Program-made: the position numbers and the translations under genes | Notes under the pieces: generated by a model | What the model saw: the letters and a program-made list of their open reading frames with translations, nothing else | Databases searched by the model: none | Told to the model about the DNA's origin: nothing | Assembly (NCBI GenBank): GCA_937924755.1 | Contig: CALEVZ010000028.1 | Span: 1 to 64,000 of the forward strand | Direction: 5' to 3' | DNA length: 64,000 bases | From: an uncultured bacterium | Lineage (GTDB): Bacteria > Acidobacteriota > Thermoanaerobaculia > Thermoanaerobaculales > Thermoanaerobaculaceae | Shown: piece by piece, positions 1 through 9,258 of the stretch | How positions within the stretch are numbered: position 1 is the stretch's first letter | Layout of the letters: the number at the start of each line of letters is the position of its first letter

Positions 1-245
1 CGCCGGCCCCCCACCCTCGCCTCCGCCGCGAAACCCCCCGAACCCCCCTCGGCGCGGCGGCAAAGCCGCTCGCGCCTCGCCTCTCACCTCCAACCCCCCC
101 ACTCGCCCACCGTCCCAGCCCCCGCGCAACGAAATGTCCACGAGCTGCGAAAAACACGGTTTCGCCGGCCCCCCACCCTCGCCTCCGCCGCGAAACCCCC
201 CGAACCCCCCTCGGCGCGGCGGCAAAGCCGCACGCCCCTCGCCTC
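1..245. repeat. GC-rich direct repeat, two copies
   Basis: Positions 1-83 and 163-245 are almost identical C-rich sequence (about two mismatches), separated by a non-repeated spacer at 84-162, giving a 162-base pitch. The first copy begins at the window edge, so the array may extend further left. No convincing reading frame runs through it. It lies downstream of the 3' end of the btuB-like gene. It could be an intergenic tandem repeat or the relic of a low-complexity gene; nothing else is visible in 246-333. Confidence 0.7.
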
Positions 246-333
246 CGAAAAGAGGGGGCCTAGTACCGAGTGTTCTGACGTTCCTGCGCAAGCTCGCTCC
301 GGCCCTTCCGTAAACGGTCGCCGGTTGGCCGCC

Positions 334-2148
334 CTAGCGCAGGGTGAAATCGGCGCCGAAGATCACGCGTCGGCCCAGGGCGGGGTAGCCGTTGACCTCC
401 TCGTACGCCCGATCGGCCAGGTTGTCCAGCCTCGCCCGCAGGCGCACCGCCCCGGTCAGGGGCACCGCCAAGGACAAGGAGGCGGTGACAAAACCGGGCT
501 GCTGCACCCTGACAAAGGTGACCGAAGCCACGTCGGGTCGTTCACCCACCCAGACGAGAGCCACCTCCCCCTCCGCCCCACGGGGAAACCGCCCCCCTAC
601 GGCCAGGTGCCCGGACCACTCGGGACGGCGCAAAAGAGGCAGCCCGTCGCCATCCTCGGCCTCCAGCCAGGTGAGGCCAGCCCGCAGGCGCGCCCCGCCC
701 AGACGCTGCAGGAAGGAAACCTCCACCCCATTCATCTCCGCGCGGCCCACGTTGGCGAAGGCGTAGCTGGCGAAGTCGAACTGAATGAGGTCGGTCACGC
801 GATTGGAAAAGGCCACCACCTGCGCCAGGGCGGCGCCACGGCCGAAAGCCCAGGAGACTCCCACCTCCCCACCGCGGCTGCGCTCGGCTTTGAGGTTGGG
901 GTTGCCGGAAAAGGGGAAATAGAGCTCCCCCAGCGCCGGAGCCCGGAAGGCCTCCCCCCACGAGGCCCAGATCCGGGCTGACCCGGCCAGGTGACTCACC
1001 GTGGCCCGAGGGGACAGCTCGCTCCCCCAGGGGTCGGCGTCATCCCAGCGCGCGCCTGCCAGCACCTCCCAGCGCTGCGAGGGCTTGATGCGGTCCTGCG
1101 CGAACAACGAGGTAGTCGTGAGCCGCGCATCGGTGAGGTTGGCGCCGAACGACGAGGAGTCGGTCACCTCGTCCCGCCGCCACTCGCCCCCCAGGGACAG
1201 CCGATGCACCCCGAGCGACCGGTGCCAGACGGCACGGCCCGCGGCGGTATCTGCGGCGGTGTCGGAGGCGGTGAACCCCCACGGGTCGTCGGGATCGCGG
1301 AAAGCCAGATCCCGCTGCACCCGCGACAGGGACCCTTCGAGCACCCCGCCGGCCACGCGCGTCAGTTGCAGCGGCACGGCGATGAGCGTCTCTTGCGCCT
1401 CGGTGCGGCGGTTGGGTGTGAAGTCGGCGCCGTCTCGGGGAATCCCCGTTTCCGTATCGGTGCGACGCGCCAGCAGGCCCAGCCGCCCCGTTTGGCCAAG
1501 GCGCGTCGACAAATAGACAGAGCCGAGCCGGGCCGAAAAATCGTCGTTGGGCAGAGGACCCTCGCCCTCGCGGTACGCGAGGTCGGCGACCACGGACAGG
1601 TGGCCCGTGGTCGTGGCGAGCCCCAGCTCGCCCCGCCGCCAACCACTGCCCCCCGCCTCTGCCAGCACGCGCAATTCGTCCTCGCCGCCCCGCGCGGGGA
1701 CCAGCTGGACGACTCCACCGAGGGCGTCGGCGCCGTGCAAAGCCGAGTACGGCCCGCGCACCACCTCCACCCGCTGCAGGCCGGCGGTCAGCGGCAGGCT
1801 CCAATCGTAACCGCCGAAATAGCCGGAATTAAGCCGCACCCCATCAAGTAAGACAAGTGTCTGATTGGAGTTGGCGCCGCGCACAAAAAACGACGTCACG
1901 CCGCCGTCGAGGCCCGAACGTAGCAGCGTGGCGCCCGGGACGCGGCGCAAAAGTTCGTGCACGGTGGGAGCCCCATACGCTTCCAGGTCTTCACGATCGA
2001 ACACGGTCGTGGCGGAACTGACTGCGGCGACAGGCGTTTCCTCACCGGTGGCGGTGACCACAACGGTGTCTTCGAAGACGGCCTGCTGCGCAGGGGATGG
2101 GGTGGCGGCCAGTGCCGCCGTGAGCACCAAGGGAACCAGCACTCGCAT
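334..2148 (-). CDS. btuB: TonB-dependent outer-membrane receptor, BtuB-like (cobalamin uptake)
   Basis: A 604-residue TonB-dependent receptor, predicted to import cobalamin or a related corrinoid across the outer membrane. The first 21 residues are a signal peptide (ending PSPAQ), followed by a TonB-box-like stretch DTVVVTATGEE and a plug domain (LRRVPGATLLRSG, then FVRGANSNQTLVLLDGVRLN at about residues 66-105). The rest is a beta-barrel ending in a C-terminal aromatic/basic strand (FGADFTLR). The start is the ATG preceded by GGGAGG. The family alone does not fix the substrate, but the cobalamin riboswitch just upstream on the same strand makes B12 uptake by far the best call. The gene stands alone; no BtuCDF genes are adjacent. 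Confidence 0.9.
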   Translation of the reverse strand: MRVLVPLVLTAALAATPSPAQQAVFEDTVVVTATGEETPVAAVSSATTVFDREDLEAYGAPTVHELLRRVPGATLLRSGLDGGVTSFFVRGANSNQTLVLLDGVRLNSGYFGGYDWSLPLTAGLQRVEVVRGPYSALHGADALGGVVQLVPARGGEDELRVLAEAGGSGWRRGELGLATTTGHLSVVADLAYREGEGPLPNDDFSARLGSVYLSTRLGQTGRLGLLARRTDTETGIPRDGADFTPNRRTEAQETLIAVPLQLTRVAGGVLEGSLSRVQRDLAFRDPDDPWGFTASDTAADTAAGRAVWHRSLGVHRLSLGGEWRRDEVTDSSSFGANLTDARLTTTSLFAQDRIKPSQRWEVLAGARWDDADPWGSELSPRATVSHLAGSARIWASWGEAFRAPALGELYFPFSGNPNLKAERSRGGEVGVSWAFGRGAALAQVVAFSNRVTDLIQFDFASYAFANVGRAEMNGVEVSFLQRLGGARLRAGLTWLEAEDGDGLPLLRRPEWSGHLAVGGRFPRGAEGEVALVWVGERPDVASVTFVRVQQPGFVTASLSLAVPLTGAVRLRARLDNLADRAYEEVNGYPALGRRVIFGADFTLR

Positions 2149-2171
2149 CGGAACCTCCCGTTCCTTCTCCG

Positions 2172-2350
2172 GAGTGGCAGGTCTCCTGGCTCCCGGATCT
2201 TCCGAATCCCCTCGCCTTCCCAGCCGCCGCGGGCGACCAGTGGCACCCGTGAGAGGTTCGTCCCCGGTTACAGTGGCGGGGGCCGCGCCGGCTTCTTACC
2301 GGCTTCCCTCACCTGCCCTTTGGGCAGGCTGCACCACCCCGGCTCTCTTG
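2172..2350 (-). promoter_or_regulatory. Cobalamin (AdoCbl) riboswitch
   Basis: Read on the minus strand, the leader of the btuB-like gene has the conserved blocks of a cobalamin riboswitch in order. They are a GCCGGTAAGAAGCCGGC hairpin region, CCGCCACTGTAA, the GCCACTG box at 2238-2244, GGGAAGGC, and the hallmark GAGCCAGGAGACCTGCC at 2176-2192. The aptamer ends only about 20 bases before the ribosome-binding site (about 2154-2160), so control at translation initiation is plausible. The 5' boundary is approximate. Confidence 0.95.
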
Positions 2351-2551
2351 TCTGCTACACCGTACCGCCGTTCACGCCGAAAGGCAAGACGGCACCCGCG
2401 GTCACGCCGCTCCCGCGATCCGCGCGGAGGGCGCGAAAAACGGAGAAACCCCGGGACTCGCTTCCCCTCGCTGTGCAACAATCGACCTCGGCCTGGGGGC
2501 CGCTCCTGCGCTTGTTCGCGACCCCCCGTCCATCATTTTGGGGGTTGACAG

Positions 2552-4252
2552 TTGACAGTGGTTGCATCGCTCGCGGCGGCGCTTGCGCTCGCCCTGGCCC
2601 TGGCGGCCGGCGGGGCGCGACTGCGTCGGCTGCTGCGCGTCCCCCTGCCCCCGTCACTGCGCCTGCCTACCGACTTCGCTCTGGGAGCGACGACGCTTGC
2701 CGTGGGCGTGCTGGCGCTCGGGATCTCCGGTGCGCTGTCCCGCTGGCCGTTGGCCGCTTTGGTCGCCGCCGTCGCGGCGGGTGGTCGCTGGCGTCGGCGC
2801 CTCTTTATTGCCGGTCTCGCCGCACCGGCGCTCGCCGGCCTTCTCGCGCTGGCGGTCGCGGTGTCCCCGCCGTTTTTCTACGATGCTCTCGTCTACCACC
2901 TGGCCCTCCCGTGGCAGGCGTTGCTGGACGGCCGCCTGCTGGCGCACCCCGAGAACCTTTTCGTCGTCTTTCCGCCCCTTGCGCAGCTCGTCTACACGCC
3001 GCCGCTGGCATTCGGTCTTGACCGCGCCCCGGCACTGCTGCACTGGACAGCGTTTGTCGCCGCGGGGGCGGTGCTCGCCGCCCTGGCGCGCGGGTTGGGC
3101 GCACCGCGTCGACTCGCCGCGCTTGCCGCCGCGGTGCTGCCGGTGCTGCCCTCGCACGTGCTGGTGGCGGGGTTCCCCGCCGCCGAGGGGTGGATGCTCG
3201 CCCCGCTCTTGACCGCTTATGCGCTGCTGCTACGCCGCCGTGTCCACCCAACGTGGCCGCCGCTTGCCGGCTTGCTCGCCGGGATTGCCTGCGCCGCACG
3301 CCTGCAGGCACTGCCGTGGGCGGCGGGTCTGGTGGTACTTGCCGCCGCGCGCGCCCGCGCGCCGCACCGTCTGGTCCTCACCGCAGCCGGAATGGTGCTC
3401 GGCGCACTGCCCTGGTGGGGGAAGAATCTCATCGTGCTCGGCGCGCCGCTGGCGCCTCTCGGGTGGCAGCGCGAAGGGATGGAAACGCTGTGGCGCGACG
3501 GCGGCACCCTGCTGTTCGCGTACCAGGGTGCGGCGGCGCTGCTTGGTCAGGTTTCCGGCGCATTCCTGCCGGTGGCCCCCTGGCTGGCGGCGCTCGCCCT
3601 GGCCGCCGCCCTGGCAGTGGTCCAGCGCCGCGACGCGCCGCGGTGCTGGGCCTTCACCGCCGCCGCCGCCGGCATCCTGGCGTGGCTGGCGCTCGCCTCG
3701 CTGCCGCGCTTTCTGGCGCTACCGGCGGCGTTGCTAGCGGCTCTTGCCGCGGCCCTGAGGCGGGGCCCCGGCCGCGCCGCGGCGGCCGCCGCCCTGCTGT
3801 TTGCCGGGGCACTTGGTCTCTGGCGCAGCGCCGGGCTCGCGGTTCAGCTGCGGCACACCGCGACGGTGACGGGCAGCCTGGTGGTCAACGATCCGGCGCC
3901 GGCCTTCGCCGCCGCCGCCACGCTGCCGCCCGACGCCCGCGTCCTCTTTGTCGGAGAAACCCGTGGATACGGCTTTCCACGCCGCTTCGTCGCGGCGTCG
4001 CAACACGATGTGTCACCGCTGCGCGAGCTTGTGGAGCGCGACGGAGAGGCCGACGCTATCCTCACCGAGCTGCGTGGGCAAAGGTTCACGCATCTGTTGG
4101 TGCATCGAGACGAGCTGGGGCGGCTGGCGCCCGCCTACCCGGTGGCGCCATGGCGCACGCCCGCGGGCCGTGCGGCCTTCGCGGCGTTGCTGCGCGGGCT
4201 CGGCGCGCCGGTGGTCAGCGCCGGCGGAGTCGAGGTGTATCAGCTGCCGTAG
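2552..4252 (+). CDS. Polytopic membrane protein, GT-C glycosyltransferase-like
   Basis: A protein of about 566 residues dominated by hydrophobic segments (roughly 10-12 membrane spans) with a soluble C-terminal part from about residue 430. The loop after the second or third span carries FYDALVYHLALPWQ (D111, H116). This resembles the acidic first-loop motif of GT-C glycosyltransferases that use polyprenyl-phosphate sugars, and the layout of spans then a C-terminal extracytoplasmic domain fits. No donor or acceptor can be named. The start is uncertain: TTG at 2552 or GTG at 2558, neither with a clear ribosome-binding site. The gene is divergent from the riboswitch/btuB unit and very Ala/Leu rich. 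Confidence 0.7.
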   Translation: MTVVASLAAALALALALAAGGARLRRLLRVPLPPSLRLPTDFALGATTLAVGVLALGISGALSRWPLAALVAAVAAGGRWRRRLFIAGLAAPALAGLLALAVAVSPPFFYDALVYHLALPWQALLDGRLLAHPENLFVVFPPLAQLVYTPPLAFGLDRAPALLHWTAFVAAGAVLAALARGLGAPRRLAALAAAVLPVLPSHVLVAGFPAAEGWMLAPLLTAYALLLRRRVHPTWPPLAGLLAGIACAARLQALPWAAGLVVLAAARARAPHRLVLTAAGMVLGALPWWGKNLIVLGAPLAPLGWQREGMETLWRDGGTLLFAYQGAAALLGQVSGAFLPVAPWLAALALAAALAVVQRRDAPRCWAFTAAAAGILAWLALASLPRFLALPAALLAALAAALRRGPGRAAAAAALLFAGALGLWRSAGLAVQLRHTATVTGSLVVNDPAPAFAAAATLPPDARVLFVGETRGYGFPRRFVAASQHDVSPLRELVERDGEADAILTELRGQRFTHLLVHRDELGRLAPAYPVAPWRTPAGRAAFAALLRGLGAPVVSAGGVEVYQLP

Positions 4253-4434
4253 GCGCGCCGTCCTTCACTCCCGCCCGCGGCCCCTCGCGGCGCGCTCCCC
4301 CGCAGCCCATGCCGATCGCTCGCCTCACCGCTCGTCGACCTCTGGATGGGGTGAGCGAGGCGGGCGTGTCCCCTTGGCATGAAAACGCGACCCGGCGCCG
4401 GCCGGGGCGCGGGGGATGCTTTGCTGGACTGGGG

Positions 4435-5442
4435 TCACTGCACCACGGCGAGGACCGGGACCTCGATGCTCGGGCGGGTCGGGTCGTTGGTGGCGATGCG
4501 CAGAATGGTGCGGTGCGTCCCCTTGGCCGTGCCGGCGCCCAGGGTCACCGCCACCTGGTAGCGCTGCCCGGCGGTCAGGGGGATCACCTCGGCAGTGAAA
4601 GCCTTGTTGTCCACCTCGACGGAGGTGAGCTCCAGCTTGGCGTTCTGCCGGTTGGAGATGAGCACCACGTTGCGCCCCACGGGAGCTGTCGCCTGGACCG
4701 TGCCGAAGTTGATCTCGCCCGGCACCACCTGAATGATTGGGCGGACGATGCCGCTCACCGACACCGCCACCTCGGGCGCCTTGGGGTTGGAGGTCTTCAA
4801 GGTGATTTTCTGGTTGAGCATCCCCTGGGGAGCGTCGGCGGGAACCGTGACGGTCACCTCCCACTGCGGCCCTTTCAGGTTGGGGATGCGCTCCTTCTCC
4901 GGCAGCTCCCGGTAGGTGATCTTGAACGGGCCACCACCGGCGTCGGCGCCGGTGATGCGCAGCGGCGAGCCGTCGGCGGTGGCCAGCACCACCTTGTCGG
5001 AGGCTGGCTCACCCTGCAGCACGTTGAGGGAGATCAGCGGCTTGGGGAAAACCTCCACGAACGACCGCGAGTCGAACTTGACGACCAGGTTGACCTGGGG
5101 GTTGTCGGGGTCATTGGTGAACACCAAAATGGCCTTGGAGTTGGGTCCGGAGAAGGAAGCCGTGTCCACCTCCGCGTGGATCTTGCCGACGGCACCCGGG
5201 GCAATCACACGGTCGTGCTTGGCGACGGTGCAGCCGCAGGTGGGACGCACCTGGGTGATCTCCAAGGGCGCCGAGCCGGTGTTGCGAATTTCGAAGTCGG
5301 CCTTGATCACCTCGCCCTTGGTGACGACGCCGAAGTCGAGGATCTTGGCGGCCACATCCATGGTGGGCTTGCCCGCCCCCTGGGCCAACGACAGCGCGGG
5401 CACCAGCGCCAGCGCCAGAAACGCCACGGTGCTCTTTCTCAT
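4435..5442 (-). CDS. Secreted DUF1573 protein (ASH/MSP-like Ig domains)
   Basis: A 335-residue exported protein. A signal peptide (MRKSTVAFLALALVPALSLAQ) leads into a DUF1573 domain: KILDFGVVTKGEVIKADFEI, then RNTGSAPLEITQVRPTCGCT and VFTNDPDNP. These are the family's pattern of an immunoglobulin-like fold with a TCGCT pair of cysteines. A second similar repeat (INFGTVQA, LRIATNDPTRPSIEVPV) fills the C-terminal third. The family role is unknown; it is common in Bacteroidota, Planctomycetota and Acidobacteriota envelopes. The start is the ATG at 5442, with GGAGGTGG upstream; the longer open frame beyond it is a shadow of the mpl gene. Confidence 0.85.
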   Translation of the reverse strand: MRKSTVAFLALALVPALSLAQGAGKPTMDVAAKILDFGVVTKGEVIKADFEIRNTGSAPLEITQVRPTCGCTVAKHDRVIAPGAVGKIHAEVDTASFSGPNSKAILVFTNDPDNPQVNLVVKFDSRSFVEVFPKPLISLNVLQGEPASDKVVLATADGSPLRITGADAGGGPFKITYRELPEKERIPNLKGPQWEVTVTVPADAPQGMLNQKITLKTSNPKAPEVAVSVSGIVRPIIQVVPGEINFGTVQATAPVGRNVVLISNRQNAKLELTSVEVDNKAFTAEVIPLTAGQRYQVAVTLGAGTAKGTHRTILRIATNDPTRPSIEVPVLAVVQ

Positions 5443-5523
5443 TCGATGCCACCTCCCACTTCGCTCCCTCGGACGCGGAGCGGGTGCTAGAGTACACCCC
5501 GCGCCGACCAGCGCGCTAGTACT

Positions 5524-6930
5524 ATGCATGAACCTTGCCACCTTTATTTCCTCCCCATCGGCGGCACCGCCACCGCCGCCCTCGCCGGCCTGGCCCACGA
5601 CGCCGGCTTCCGCGTCTCCGGAGTCGACACTGCCCTGTATCCGCCCACCTCTGAAATTCTTGCCACCCTCAAGGCGGCGGTGCGGGTGGGGTTCGACCCG
5701 GCGACCATCCCGGTCGATATCGACCGGGTGGTGATCGGCAACGCCCTGCCCCGCAGCAACGCGGAGGTGGAGGAGGTGTTGCGCCGCGGCACGCCCTACA
5801 CCTCTCAGGCCGCCGCCCTGGGCGAGTACTTCTGCCGCGACGCCCGCACCGTGGTGCTCGCCGGTACACACGGCAAGACCACGACGACGGCGCTGACTGC
5901 GCATCTCTTCGCACAGTGCGGACTGGACCCCACGGTGATGGTCGGCGGCGTGCCGTGCGGCGGACGGCCCTGGCGGCTGGGCCGCGGCGGCTGGACGGTG
6001 GTGGAAGGGGACGAGTACAACACCGCGTTTTTCGACCGGGGGCCCAAGTTTCTCCACTACTACCCTCACTTCTTCGTGGTCAATAACGTGGAGTTCGACC
6101 ACGGCGACATCTATCCCGACCTGGATGCCATCGTGGCAGCCTTCCGTGCCGGGGTGGCACATACCCTAAAGTTAGGGGGTACGGTCATCGCCAATGCCGG
6201 CGATGCCGGGGCGCGTCGGGCGGTGGACGGAGTCGCCTCGGTGGTCTGGTACGGTGAAGACCCGGACGCCGATGTCCGTGTCCTCCACCACGGGCAGCAA
6301 GAGGAGCGGCTGGTGGCCCACCTGAGCTGGCGCCAGCGCTCCTTTGACGTCGCCGTGCCGCTGGTGGGACGCCACAACCTGGACAACCTGCTGGCGGCTT
6401 CCACATGTGCCCTGCTGGCCGGCCTCGAACCTCGAGCCATCGCCGCGGCGGCCGCCTCGTTCCCTGGGGTGCGGCGGCGGCTGGAGCTGCTGGGCACGGC
6501 AGGCGGAGTAAATGTGGTAGACGATTTCGCCCATCACCCCACCGCCGTGCGCCTGACGCTGGCGGGGGCTAGGCAGCGCTTCCGGGGTCGCCGCCTGGTG
6601 GCGGTGCTGGAGCCCCGCTCCCTCACCGCCGGGCGCGCGCTGTTCGCCCGCGAGTGGGAAGAGGCGCTGGCGCAGGCCGAGGCGGCGGTGGTGGCCGAGG
6701 TGTTTCATCGCCACCGCCTGCCCCCGGGGGAGGTGCTGGACCGCCAGGCGCTGGTCACCGCCCTCGAGCGGCGGGGCGTCGAGGCGGTGGCCGTGCCGGA
6801 GGGCGAGGATCCCCTGGCCAGCGTGCTGGCCGTGGTTCGTCCCGGCGACGTGGTGGTGTGCATGTCCTCGGGGTCGTTCGGTGGGCTACCGGTCCGCCTG
6901 GTGACGGCTCTAGGGGAGGGTGCGAGATGA
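5524..6930 (+). CDS. mpl: UDP-MurNAc:L-Ala-gamma-D-Glu-meso-Dap ligase (Mpl)
   Basis: A Mur ligase family enzyme of 468 residues that attaches recycled murein tripeptide to UDP-MurNAc. The N-terminal Rossmann part has the Mpl/MurC-type IGGTATAALAGL and SGVDTALYPPTSE. The ATP loop GTHGKTTTTAL starts at residue 114, the central domain has EGDEYNTAFFDRGPKFLHY and HLDNLLA-type motifs, and the C-terminal ligase domain has VDDFAHHPTAVR, typical of MurC/Mpl. EYNTAFFD and the combination of motifs favour Mpl over MurC. It is the first gene of a translationally coupled trio: its TGA overlaps the ATG of pgpA. Confidence 0.88.
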   Translation: MHEPCHLYFLPIGGTATAALAGLAHDAGFRVSGVDTALYPPTSEILATLKAAVRVGFDPATIPVDIDRVVIGNALPRSNAEVEEVLRRGTPYTSQAAALGEYFCRDARTVVLAGTHGKTTTTALTAHLFAQCGLDPTVMVGGVPCGGRPWRLGRGGWTVVEGDEYNTAFFDRGPKFLHYYPHFFVVNNVEFDHGDIYPDLDAIVAAFRAGVAHTLKLGGTVIANAGDAGARRAVDGVASVVWYGEDPDADVRVLHHGQQEERLVAHLSWRQRSFDVAVPLVGRHNLDNLLAASTCALLAGLEPRAIAAAAASFPGVRRRLELLGTAGGVNVVDDFAHHPTAVRLTLAGARQRFRGRRLVAVLEPRSLTAGRALFAREWEEALAQAEAAVVAEVFHRHRLPPGEVLDRQALVTALERRGVEAVAVPEGEDPLASVLAVVRPGDVVVCMSSGSFGGLPVRLVTALGEGAR

Positions 6931-7406
6931 AGCTGGCCCGCGCCTTGGCCACTGTGGGTGGCCTGGGGGACCTCCTGCCGGCCCCCGGCACCACGGTGGG
7001 TTCGGTGGCCGGGGTGGTGCTTTTTGCCGCCGCCTGGCACCTATCCGGGGGGCTCGTCCCCTGGATGCCCCTGGCGGGAGCGTGTCTCCTGGCCGCCGTG
7101 GCGGTGCCCTCGTGTGGGCGGGAGGCGGCGCGGCGGGGCCAGGGCGACCCCGGCGCGGTGGTGCTGGACGAGACCGCCGGCCAGTGGGTGGCGCTGGCGA
7201 TGTGGGCGCTGGCGCGCCCTGCCCCTCTCACCCTCGGAGTCCTCGCCGCCTCGTTCTTGCTCTTTCGCCTCTTCGACGTGGCCAAGCCCTGGCCCATCTG
7301 CCGGCTGGAGCGACTGCCCGGCGGCTGGGGGATCGTCGCCGATGACCTAGCGGCGGGCGCGGCTGCCGGCGGGGCTCACCTCCTGCTGGCGGCGCTGTGG
7401 CCATGA
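6927..7406 (+). CDS. pgpA: Phosphatidylglycerophosphatase A
   Basis: A 159-residue integral-membrane phosphatase predicted to dephosphorylate phosphatidylglycerol phosphate to phosphatidylglycerol. Family signatures are GGLGDLLPAPGTTVGSVAG near the N-terminus, VVLDETAGQWVAL in the middle and FRLFDVAKPWPI near the C-terminus, with about four hydrophobic segments between them. The start ATG overlaps the mpl stop as ATGA, and its own stop overlaps the next ATG in the same way, so all three genes are probably coupled. Confidence 0.9.
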   Translation: MKLARALATVGGLGDLLPAPGTTVGSVAGVVLFAAAWHLSGGLVPWMPLAGACLLAAVAVPSCGREAARRGQGDPGAVVLDETAGQWVALAMWALARPAPLTLGVLAASFLLFRLFDVAKPWPICRLERLPGGWGIVADDLAAGAAAGGAHLLLAALWP

Positions 7407-8572
7407 GCGAGGGCCCGGCGCTTCGCCCGGCCCTGTGGACCTCCTCGTTTTCCCTGCTGGTGGTGGCCACGGCAATGCTGTTCGTGGGGTTTTATGCAGC
7501 CTTGCCGGCGCTGCCGGCGTTGGGGCGGCACCTGGGCGCCGAAACCTCCCAGCTGGGGTGGGTGATCACCGTCTTTGCCCTTGCCGCCATGGTCACCCGT
7601 CTACTGGCCGCCGGCTGTCTCGACGGGCCCCGGCGCCAACCGCTGCTGCTGGCTGGCCTGGCGCTGTACAGCGTTGCCGCTGCCGTCCACCTGATCTGCA
7701 GGGGGTGGGGGGAGCTGCTGACGGTTCGGCTGTTGCACGGGGTGGGGTGGGGGCTGGCAACCACCGCCATCGGAGCCCTGGTGGCCGACTTGACCCCTTC
7801 GGCCCGGCGCGGCGAGGGCATGGGAAGCTGGGGGCTGGCCCCCACCGCCGCCATGGCGGTTGGGCCACTTCTGGGAGAGAGTTTGCTGGGATGGGGCGGT
7901 TTCGCCGCCGTGTTCACCTGTACCGCCGCTGGCGGCGGGCTGGCCGCCCTCACCCTTGGCCTGCTCCGCCCGCCGATGGTCAGCTCGCCGCCCAGGGCTG
8001 CCACTCCGACGCCGACCATGGCCTTGACGCTTCCCCGCGGGGCAGGGCTGCCGGCGCTGGCGCTGTTCCTCTCCAGCCTGGCCTACGGTGCCCTGGTGGC
8101 GTTCTTGCCCCTGGAGATGGCCGCCGCACCGGGTCGCGCCGGCTCGTTCTTCACCTTCTATGCCTTCGCTGTCCTGGCGACGCGACCGGTGGCCGGGCGA
8201 CTGTCGGACCACTGGGGGCGCCGGCAGTTGATCGTCCCCGGTCTGCTCCTGGGTGCCGTCGGCACGGCGCTGTTGGGCGTGGCACCAGCGGGAGCCGGCC
8301 TGATCACGGCGGCGATCCTCATCGGGGCGGGGATCGGCGGCGCTTCCTACCCTGGCCTGATGGCGCTGGCGGTGGATCGCACCTCCCCCCAGCGGCGAGG
8401 GGCGACCATGGGCGCGTACTTCACCGCCTACGACCTGGCCATCGCCATTGGTGCCGCCCTTTCGGGGCCGGTGTACGCGCTGGGCGGCTTTGCCACCCTG
8501 AACATGGTGGCAGCCGCGGGGATCGTGGCGGCGGTGCCGGTGGCGCTTTCCTGCCGACCGCGTCCCTGCTAG
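7403..8572 (+). CDS. MFS transporter
   Basis: A 389-residue transporter with 12 predicted membrane spans in two six-helix halves. The MFS loop 2-3 signature appears in degenerate form (AAGCLDGPRRQPLLLAG), and the matching loop of the second half is clear (GRLSDHWGRRQLIVPG). It resembles YfcJ/YhhS-type or drug-efflux members, but no substrate can be assigned. The ATG at 7403 overlaps the pgpA stop (ATGA); an in-frame GTG lies two codons earlier. Co-transcription with mpl and pgpA does not indicate a function. Confidence 0.88.
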   Translation: MSEGPALRPALWTSSFSLLVVATAMLFVGFYAALPALPALGRHLGAETSQLGWVITVFALAAMVTRLLAAGCLDGPRRQPLLLAGLALYSVAAAVHLICRGWGELLTVRLLHGVGWGLATTAIGALVADLTPSARRGEGMGSWGLAPTAAMAVGPLLGESLLGWGGFAAVFTCTAAGGGLAALTLGLLRPPMVSSPPRAATPTPTMALTLPRGAGLPALALFLSSLAYGALVAFLPLEMAAAPGRAGSFFTFYAFAVLATRPVAGRLSDHWGRRQLIVPGLLLGAVGTALLGVAPAGAGLITAAILIGAGIGGASYPGLMALAVDRTSPQRRGATMGAYFTAYDLAIAIGAALSGPVYALGGFATLNMVAAAGIVAAVPVALSCRPRPC

Positions 8573-8674
8573 TGCCACCGTAACGGCGAAGGTGGAATAC
8601 CGCCGCTGCCACCTCGGTCTATACTGCTGCGGTCGCCAGTGCGACGACCCTGTAGGGAAAAAGGAGAATCAATC

Positions 8675-9169
8675 ATGATCAGCACCACGCTGCAGAAAGC
8701 TCTCAACGATCACCTGAACGAGGAGATGTTCTCGTTCTACCTTTATCTCTCCATGTCCGCGTACCTGGAAACCCAAAACATGAAGGGGATGGCCCAGTGG
8801 ATGCGAACCCAGGCTGAGGAGGAGTACGGGCACGCCAAAAAGTTCTACGAGTTCATCCACGACCGCGGCGGGCGCGTGATTCTGGGCGCCTTGCCGCAGC
8901 CGGAGGCGGAGTGGGCCAGCCCCCTCGCCGCCTTCGAGGCCGCCCTCGCCCATGAGCGTCATATCACCCAGCGAATCGGCGCTCTCGTCGACGCCGCCCG
9001 GGCCGAGAACGACCATGCCACCTTTGCCTTCCTGCAGTGGTTCGTCAACGAGCAGGTGGAGGAGGAGGCGACCCTGGAGCCGATTATTAGGCAGATGCAG
9101 GACACCCAGACCAGCAAGGGGGCGCTGTACTACCTGGATCGGCAGCTGGGCAAACGGGGCAAAGAGTAG
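8675..9169 (+). CDS. ftn: Ferritin (non-haem, FtnA-type)
   Basis: A 164-residue four-helix ferritin subunit that oxidises and stores iron in a 24-mer. The start reads MISTTLQKALNDHLNEEMFS, followed by YLYLSMSAYLE and EEEYGHAKKFYEFI with the ferroxidase-centre Glu/His residues, and HERHITQRI and QVEEEATLEPII in the later helices. It is a full-length ferritin rather than a bacterioferritin, as there is no haem Met. AAGGAG lies 9 bases before the ATG. It stands alone, followed by a hairpin at 9204-9224. Confidence 0.93.
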   Translation: MISTTLQKALNDHLNEEMFSFYLYLSMSAYLETQNMKGMAQWMRTQAEEEYGHAKKFYEFIHDRGGRVILGALPQPEAEWASPLAAFEAALAHERHITQRIGALVDAARAENDHATFAFLQWFVNEQVEEEATLEPIIRQMQDTQTSKGALYYLDRQLGKRGKE

Positions 9170-9203
9170 TAAGCAAAGGACGTCTCCCACGCGAAGCAGG
9201 GGC

Positions 9204-9224
9204 GGGCGAGGGATCATCTCGCCC
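9204..9224 (+). terminator. Hairpin terminator after ferritin
   Basis: Inverted repeat GGGCGAG/CTCGCCC with a 7-base loop, followed by a pyrimidine-rich tract (GTCTTCCTCTT). It lies between the convergent ferritin and malQ genes. The U-run is imperfect, so this is a probable rather than certain intrinsic terminator. Confidence 0.55.
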
Positions 9225-9258
9225 GTCTTCCTCTTGGCGCTGCCAGCGAAGTTTCCCT

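Noticed and set aside
1-245. CRISPR array
   Set aside because: Only two repeats, about 80 bases long with a 79-base gap, C-rich and not palindromic; no Cas genes in the window.
4253-4434. Possible hairpin between the GT-C-like and DUF1573 genes
   Set aside because: The CGCCTCACC and GGTGAGCGAGGCG segments pair only imperfectly and no T-run follows.
3190-5490. A 766-codon plus-strand open frame across the DUF1573 gene
   Set aside because: Arg/Gly/His-rich shadow of the GT-C-like gene and antisense of the secreted protein gene; no family match or start signal.
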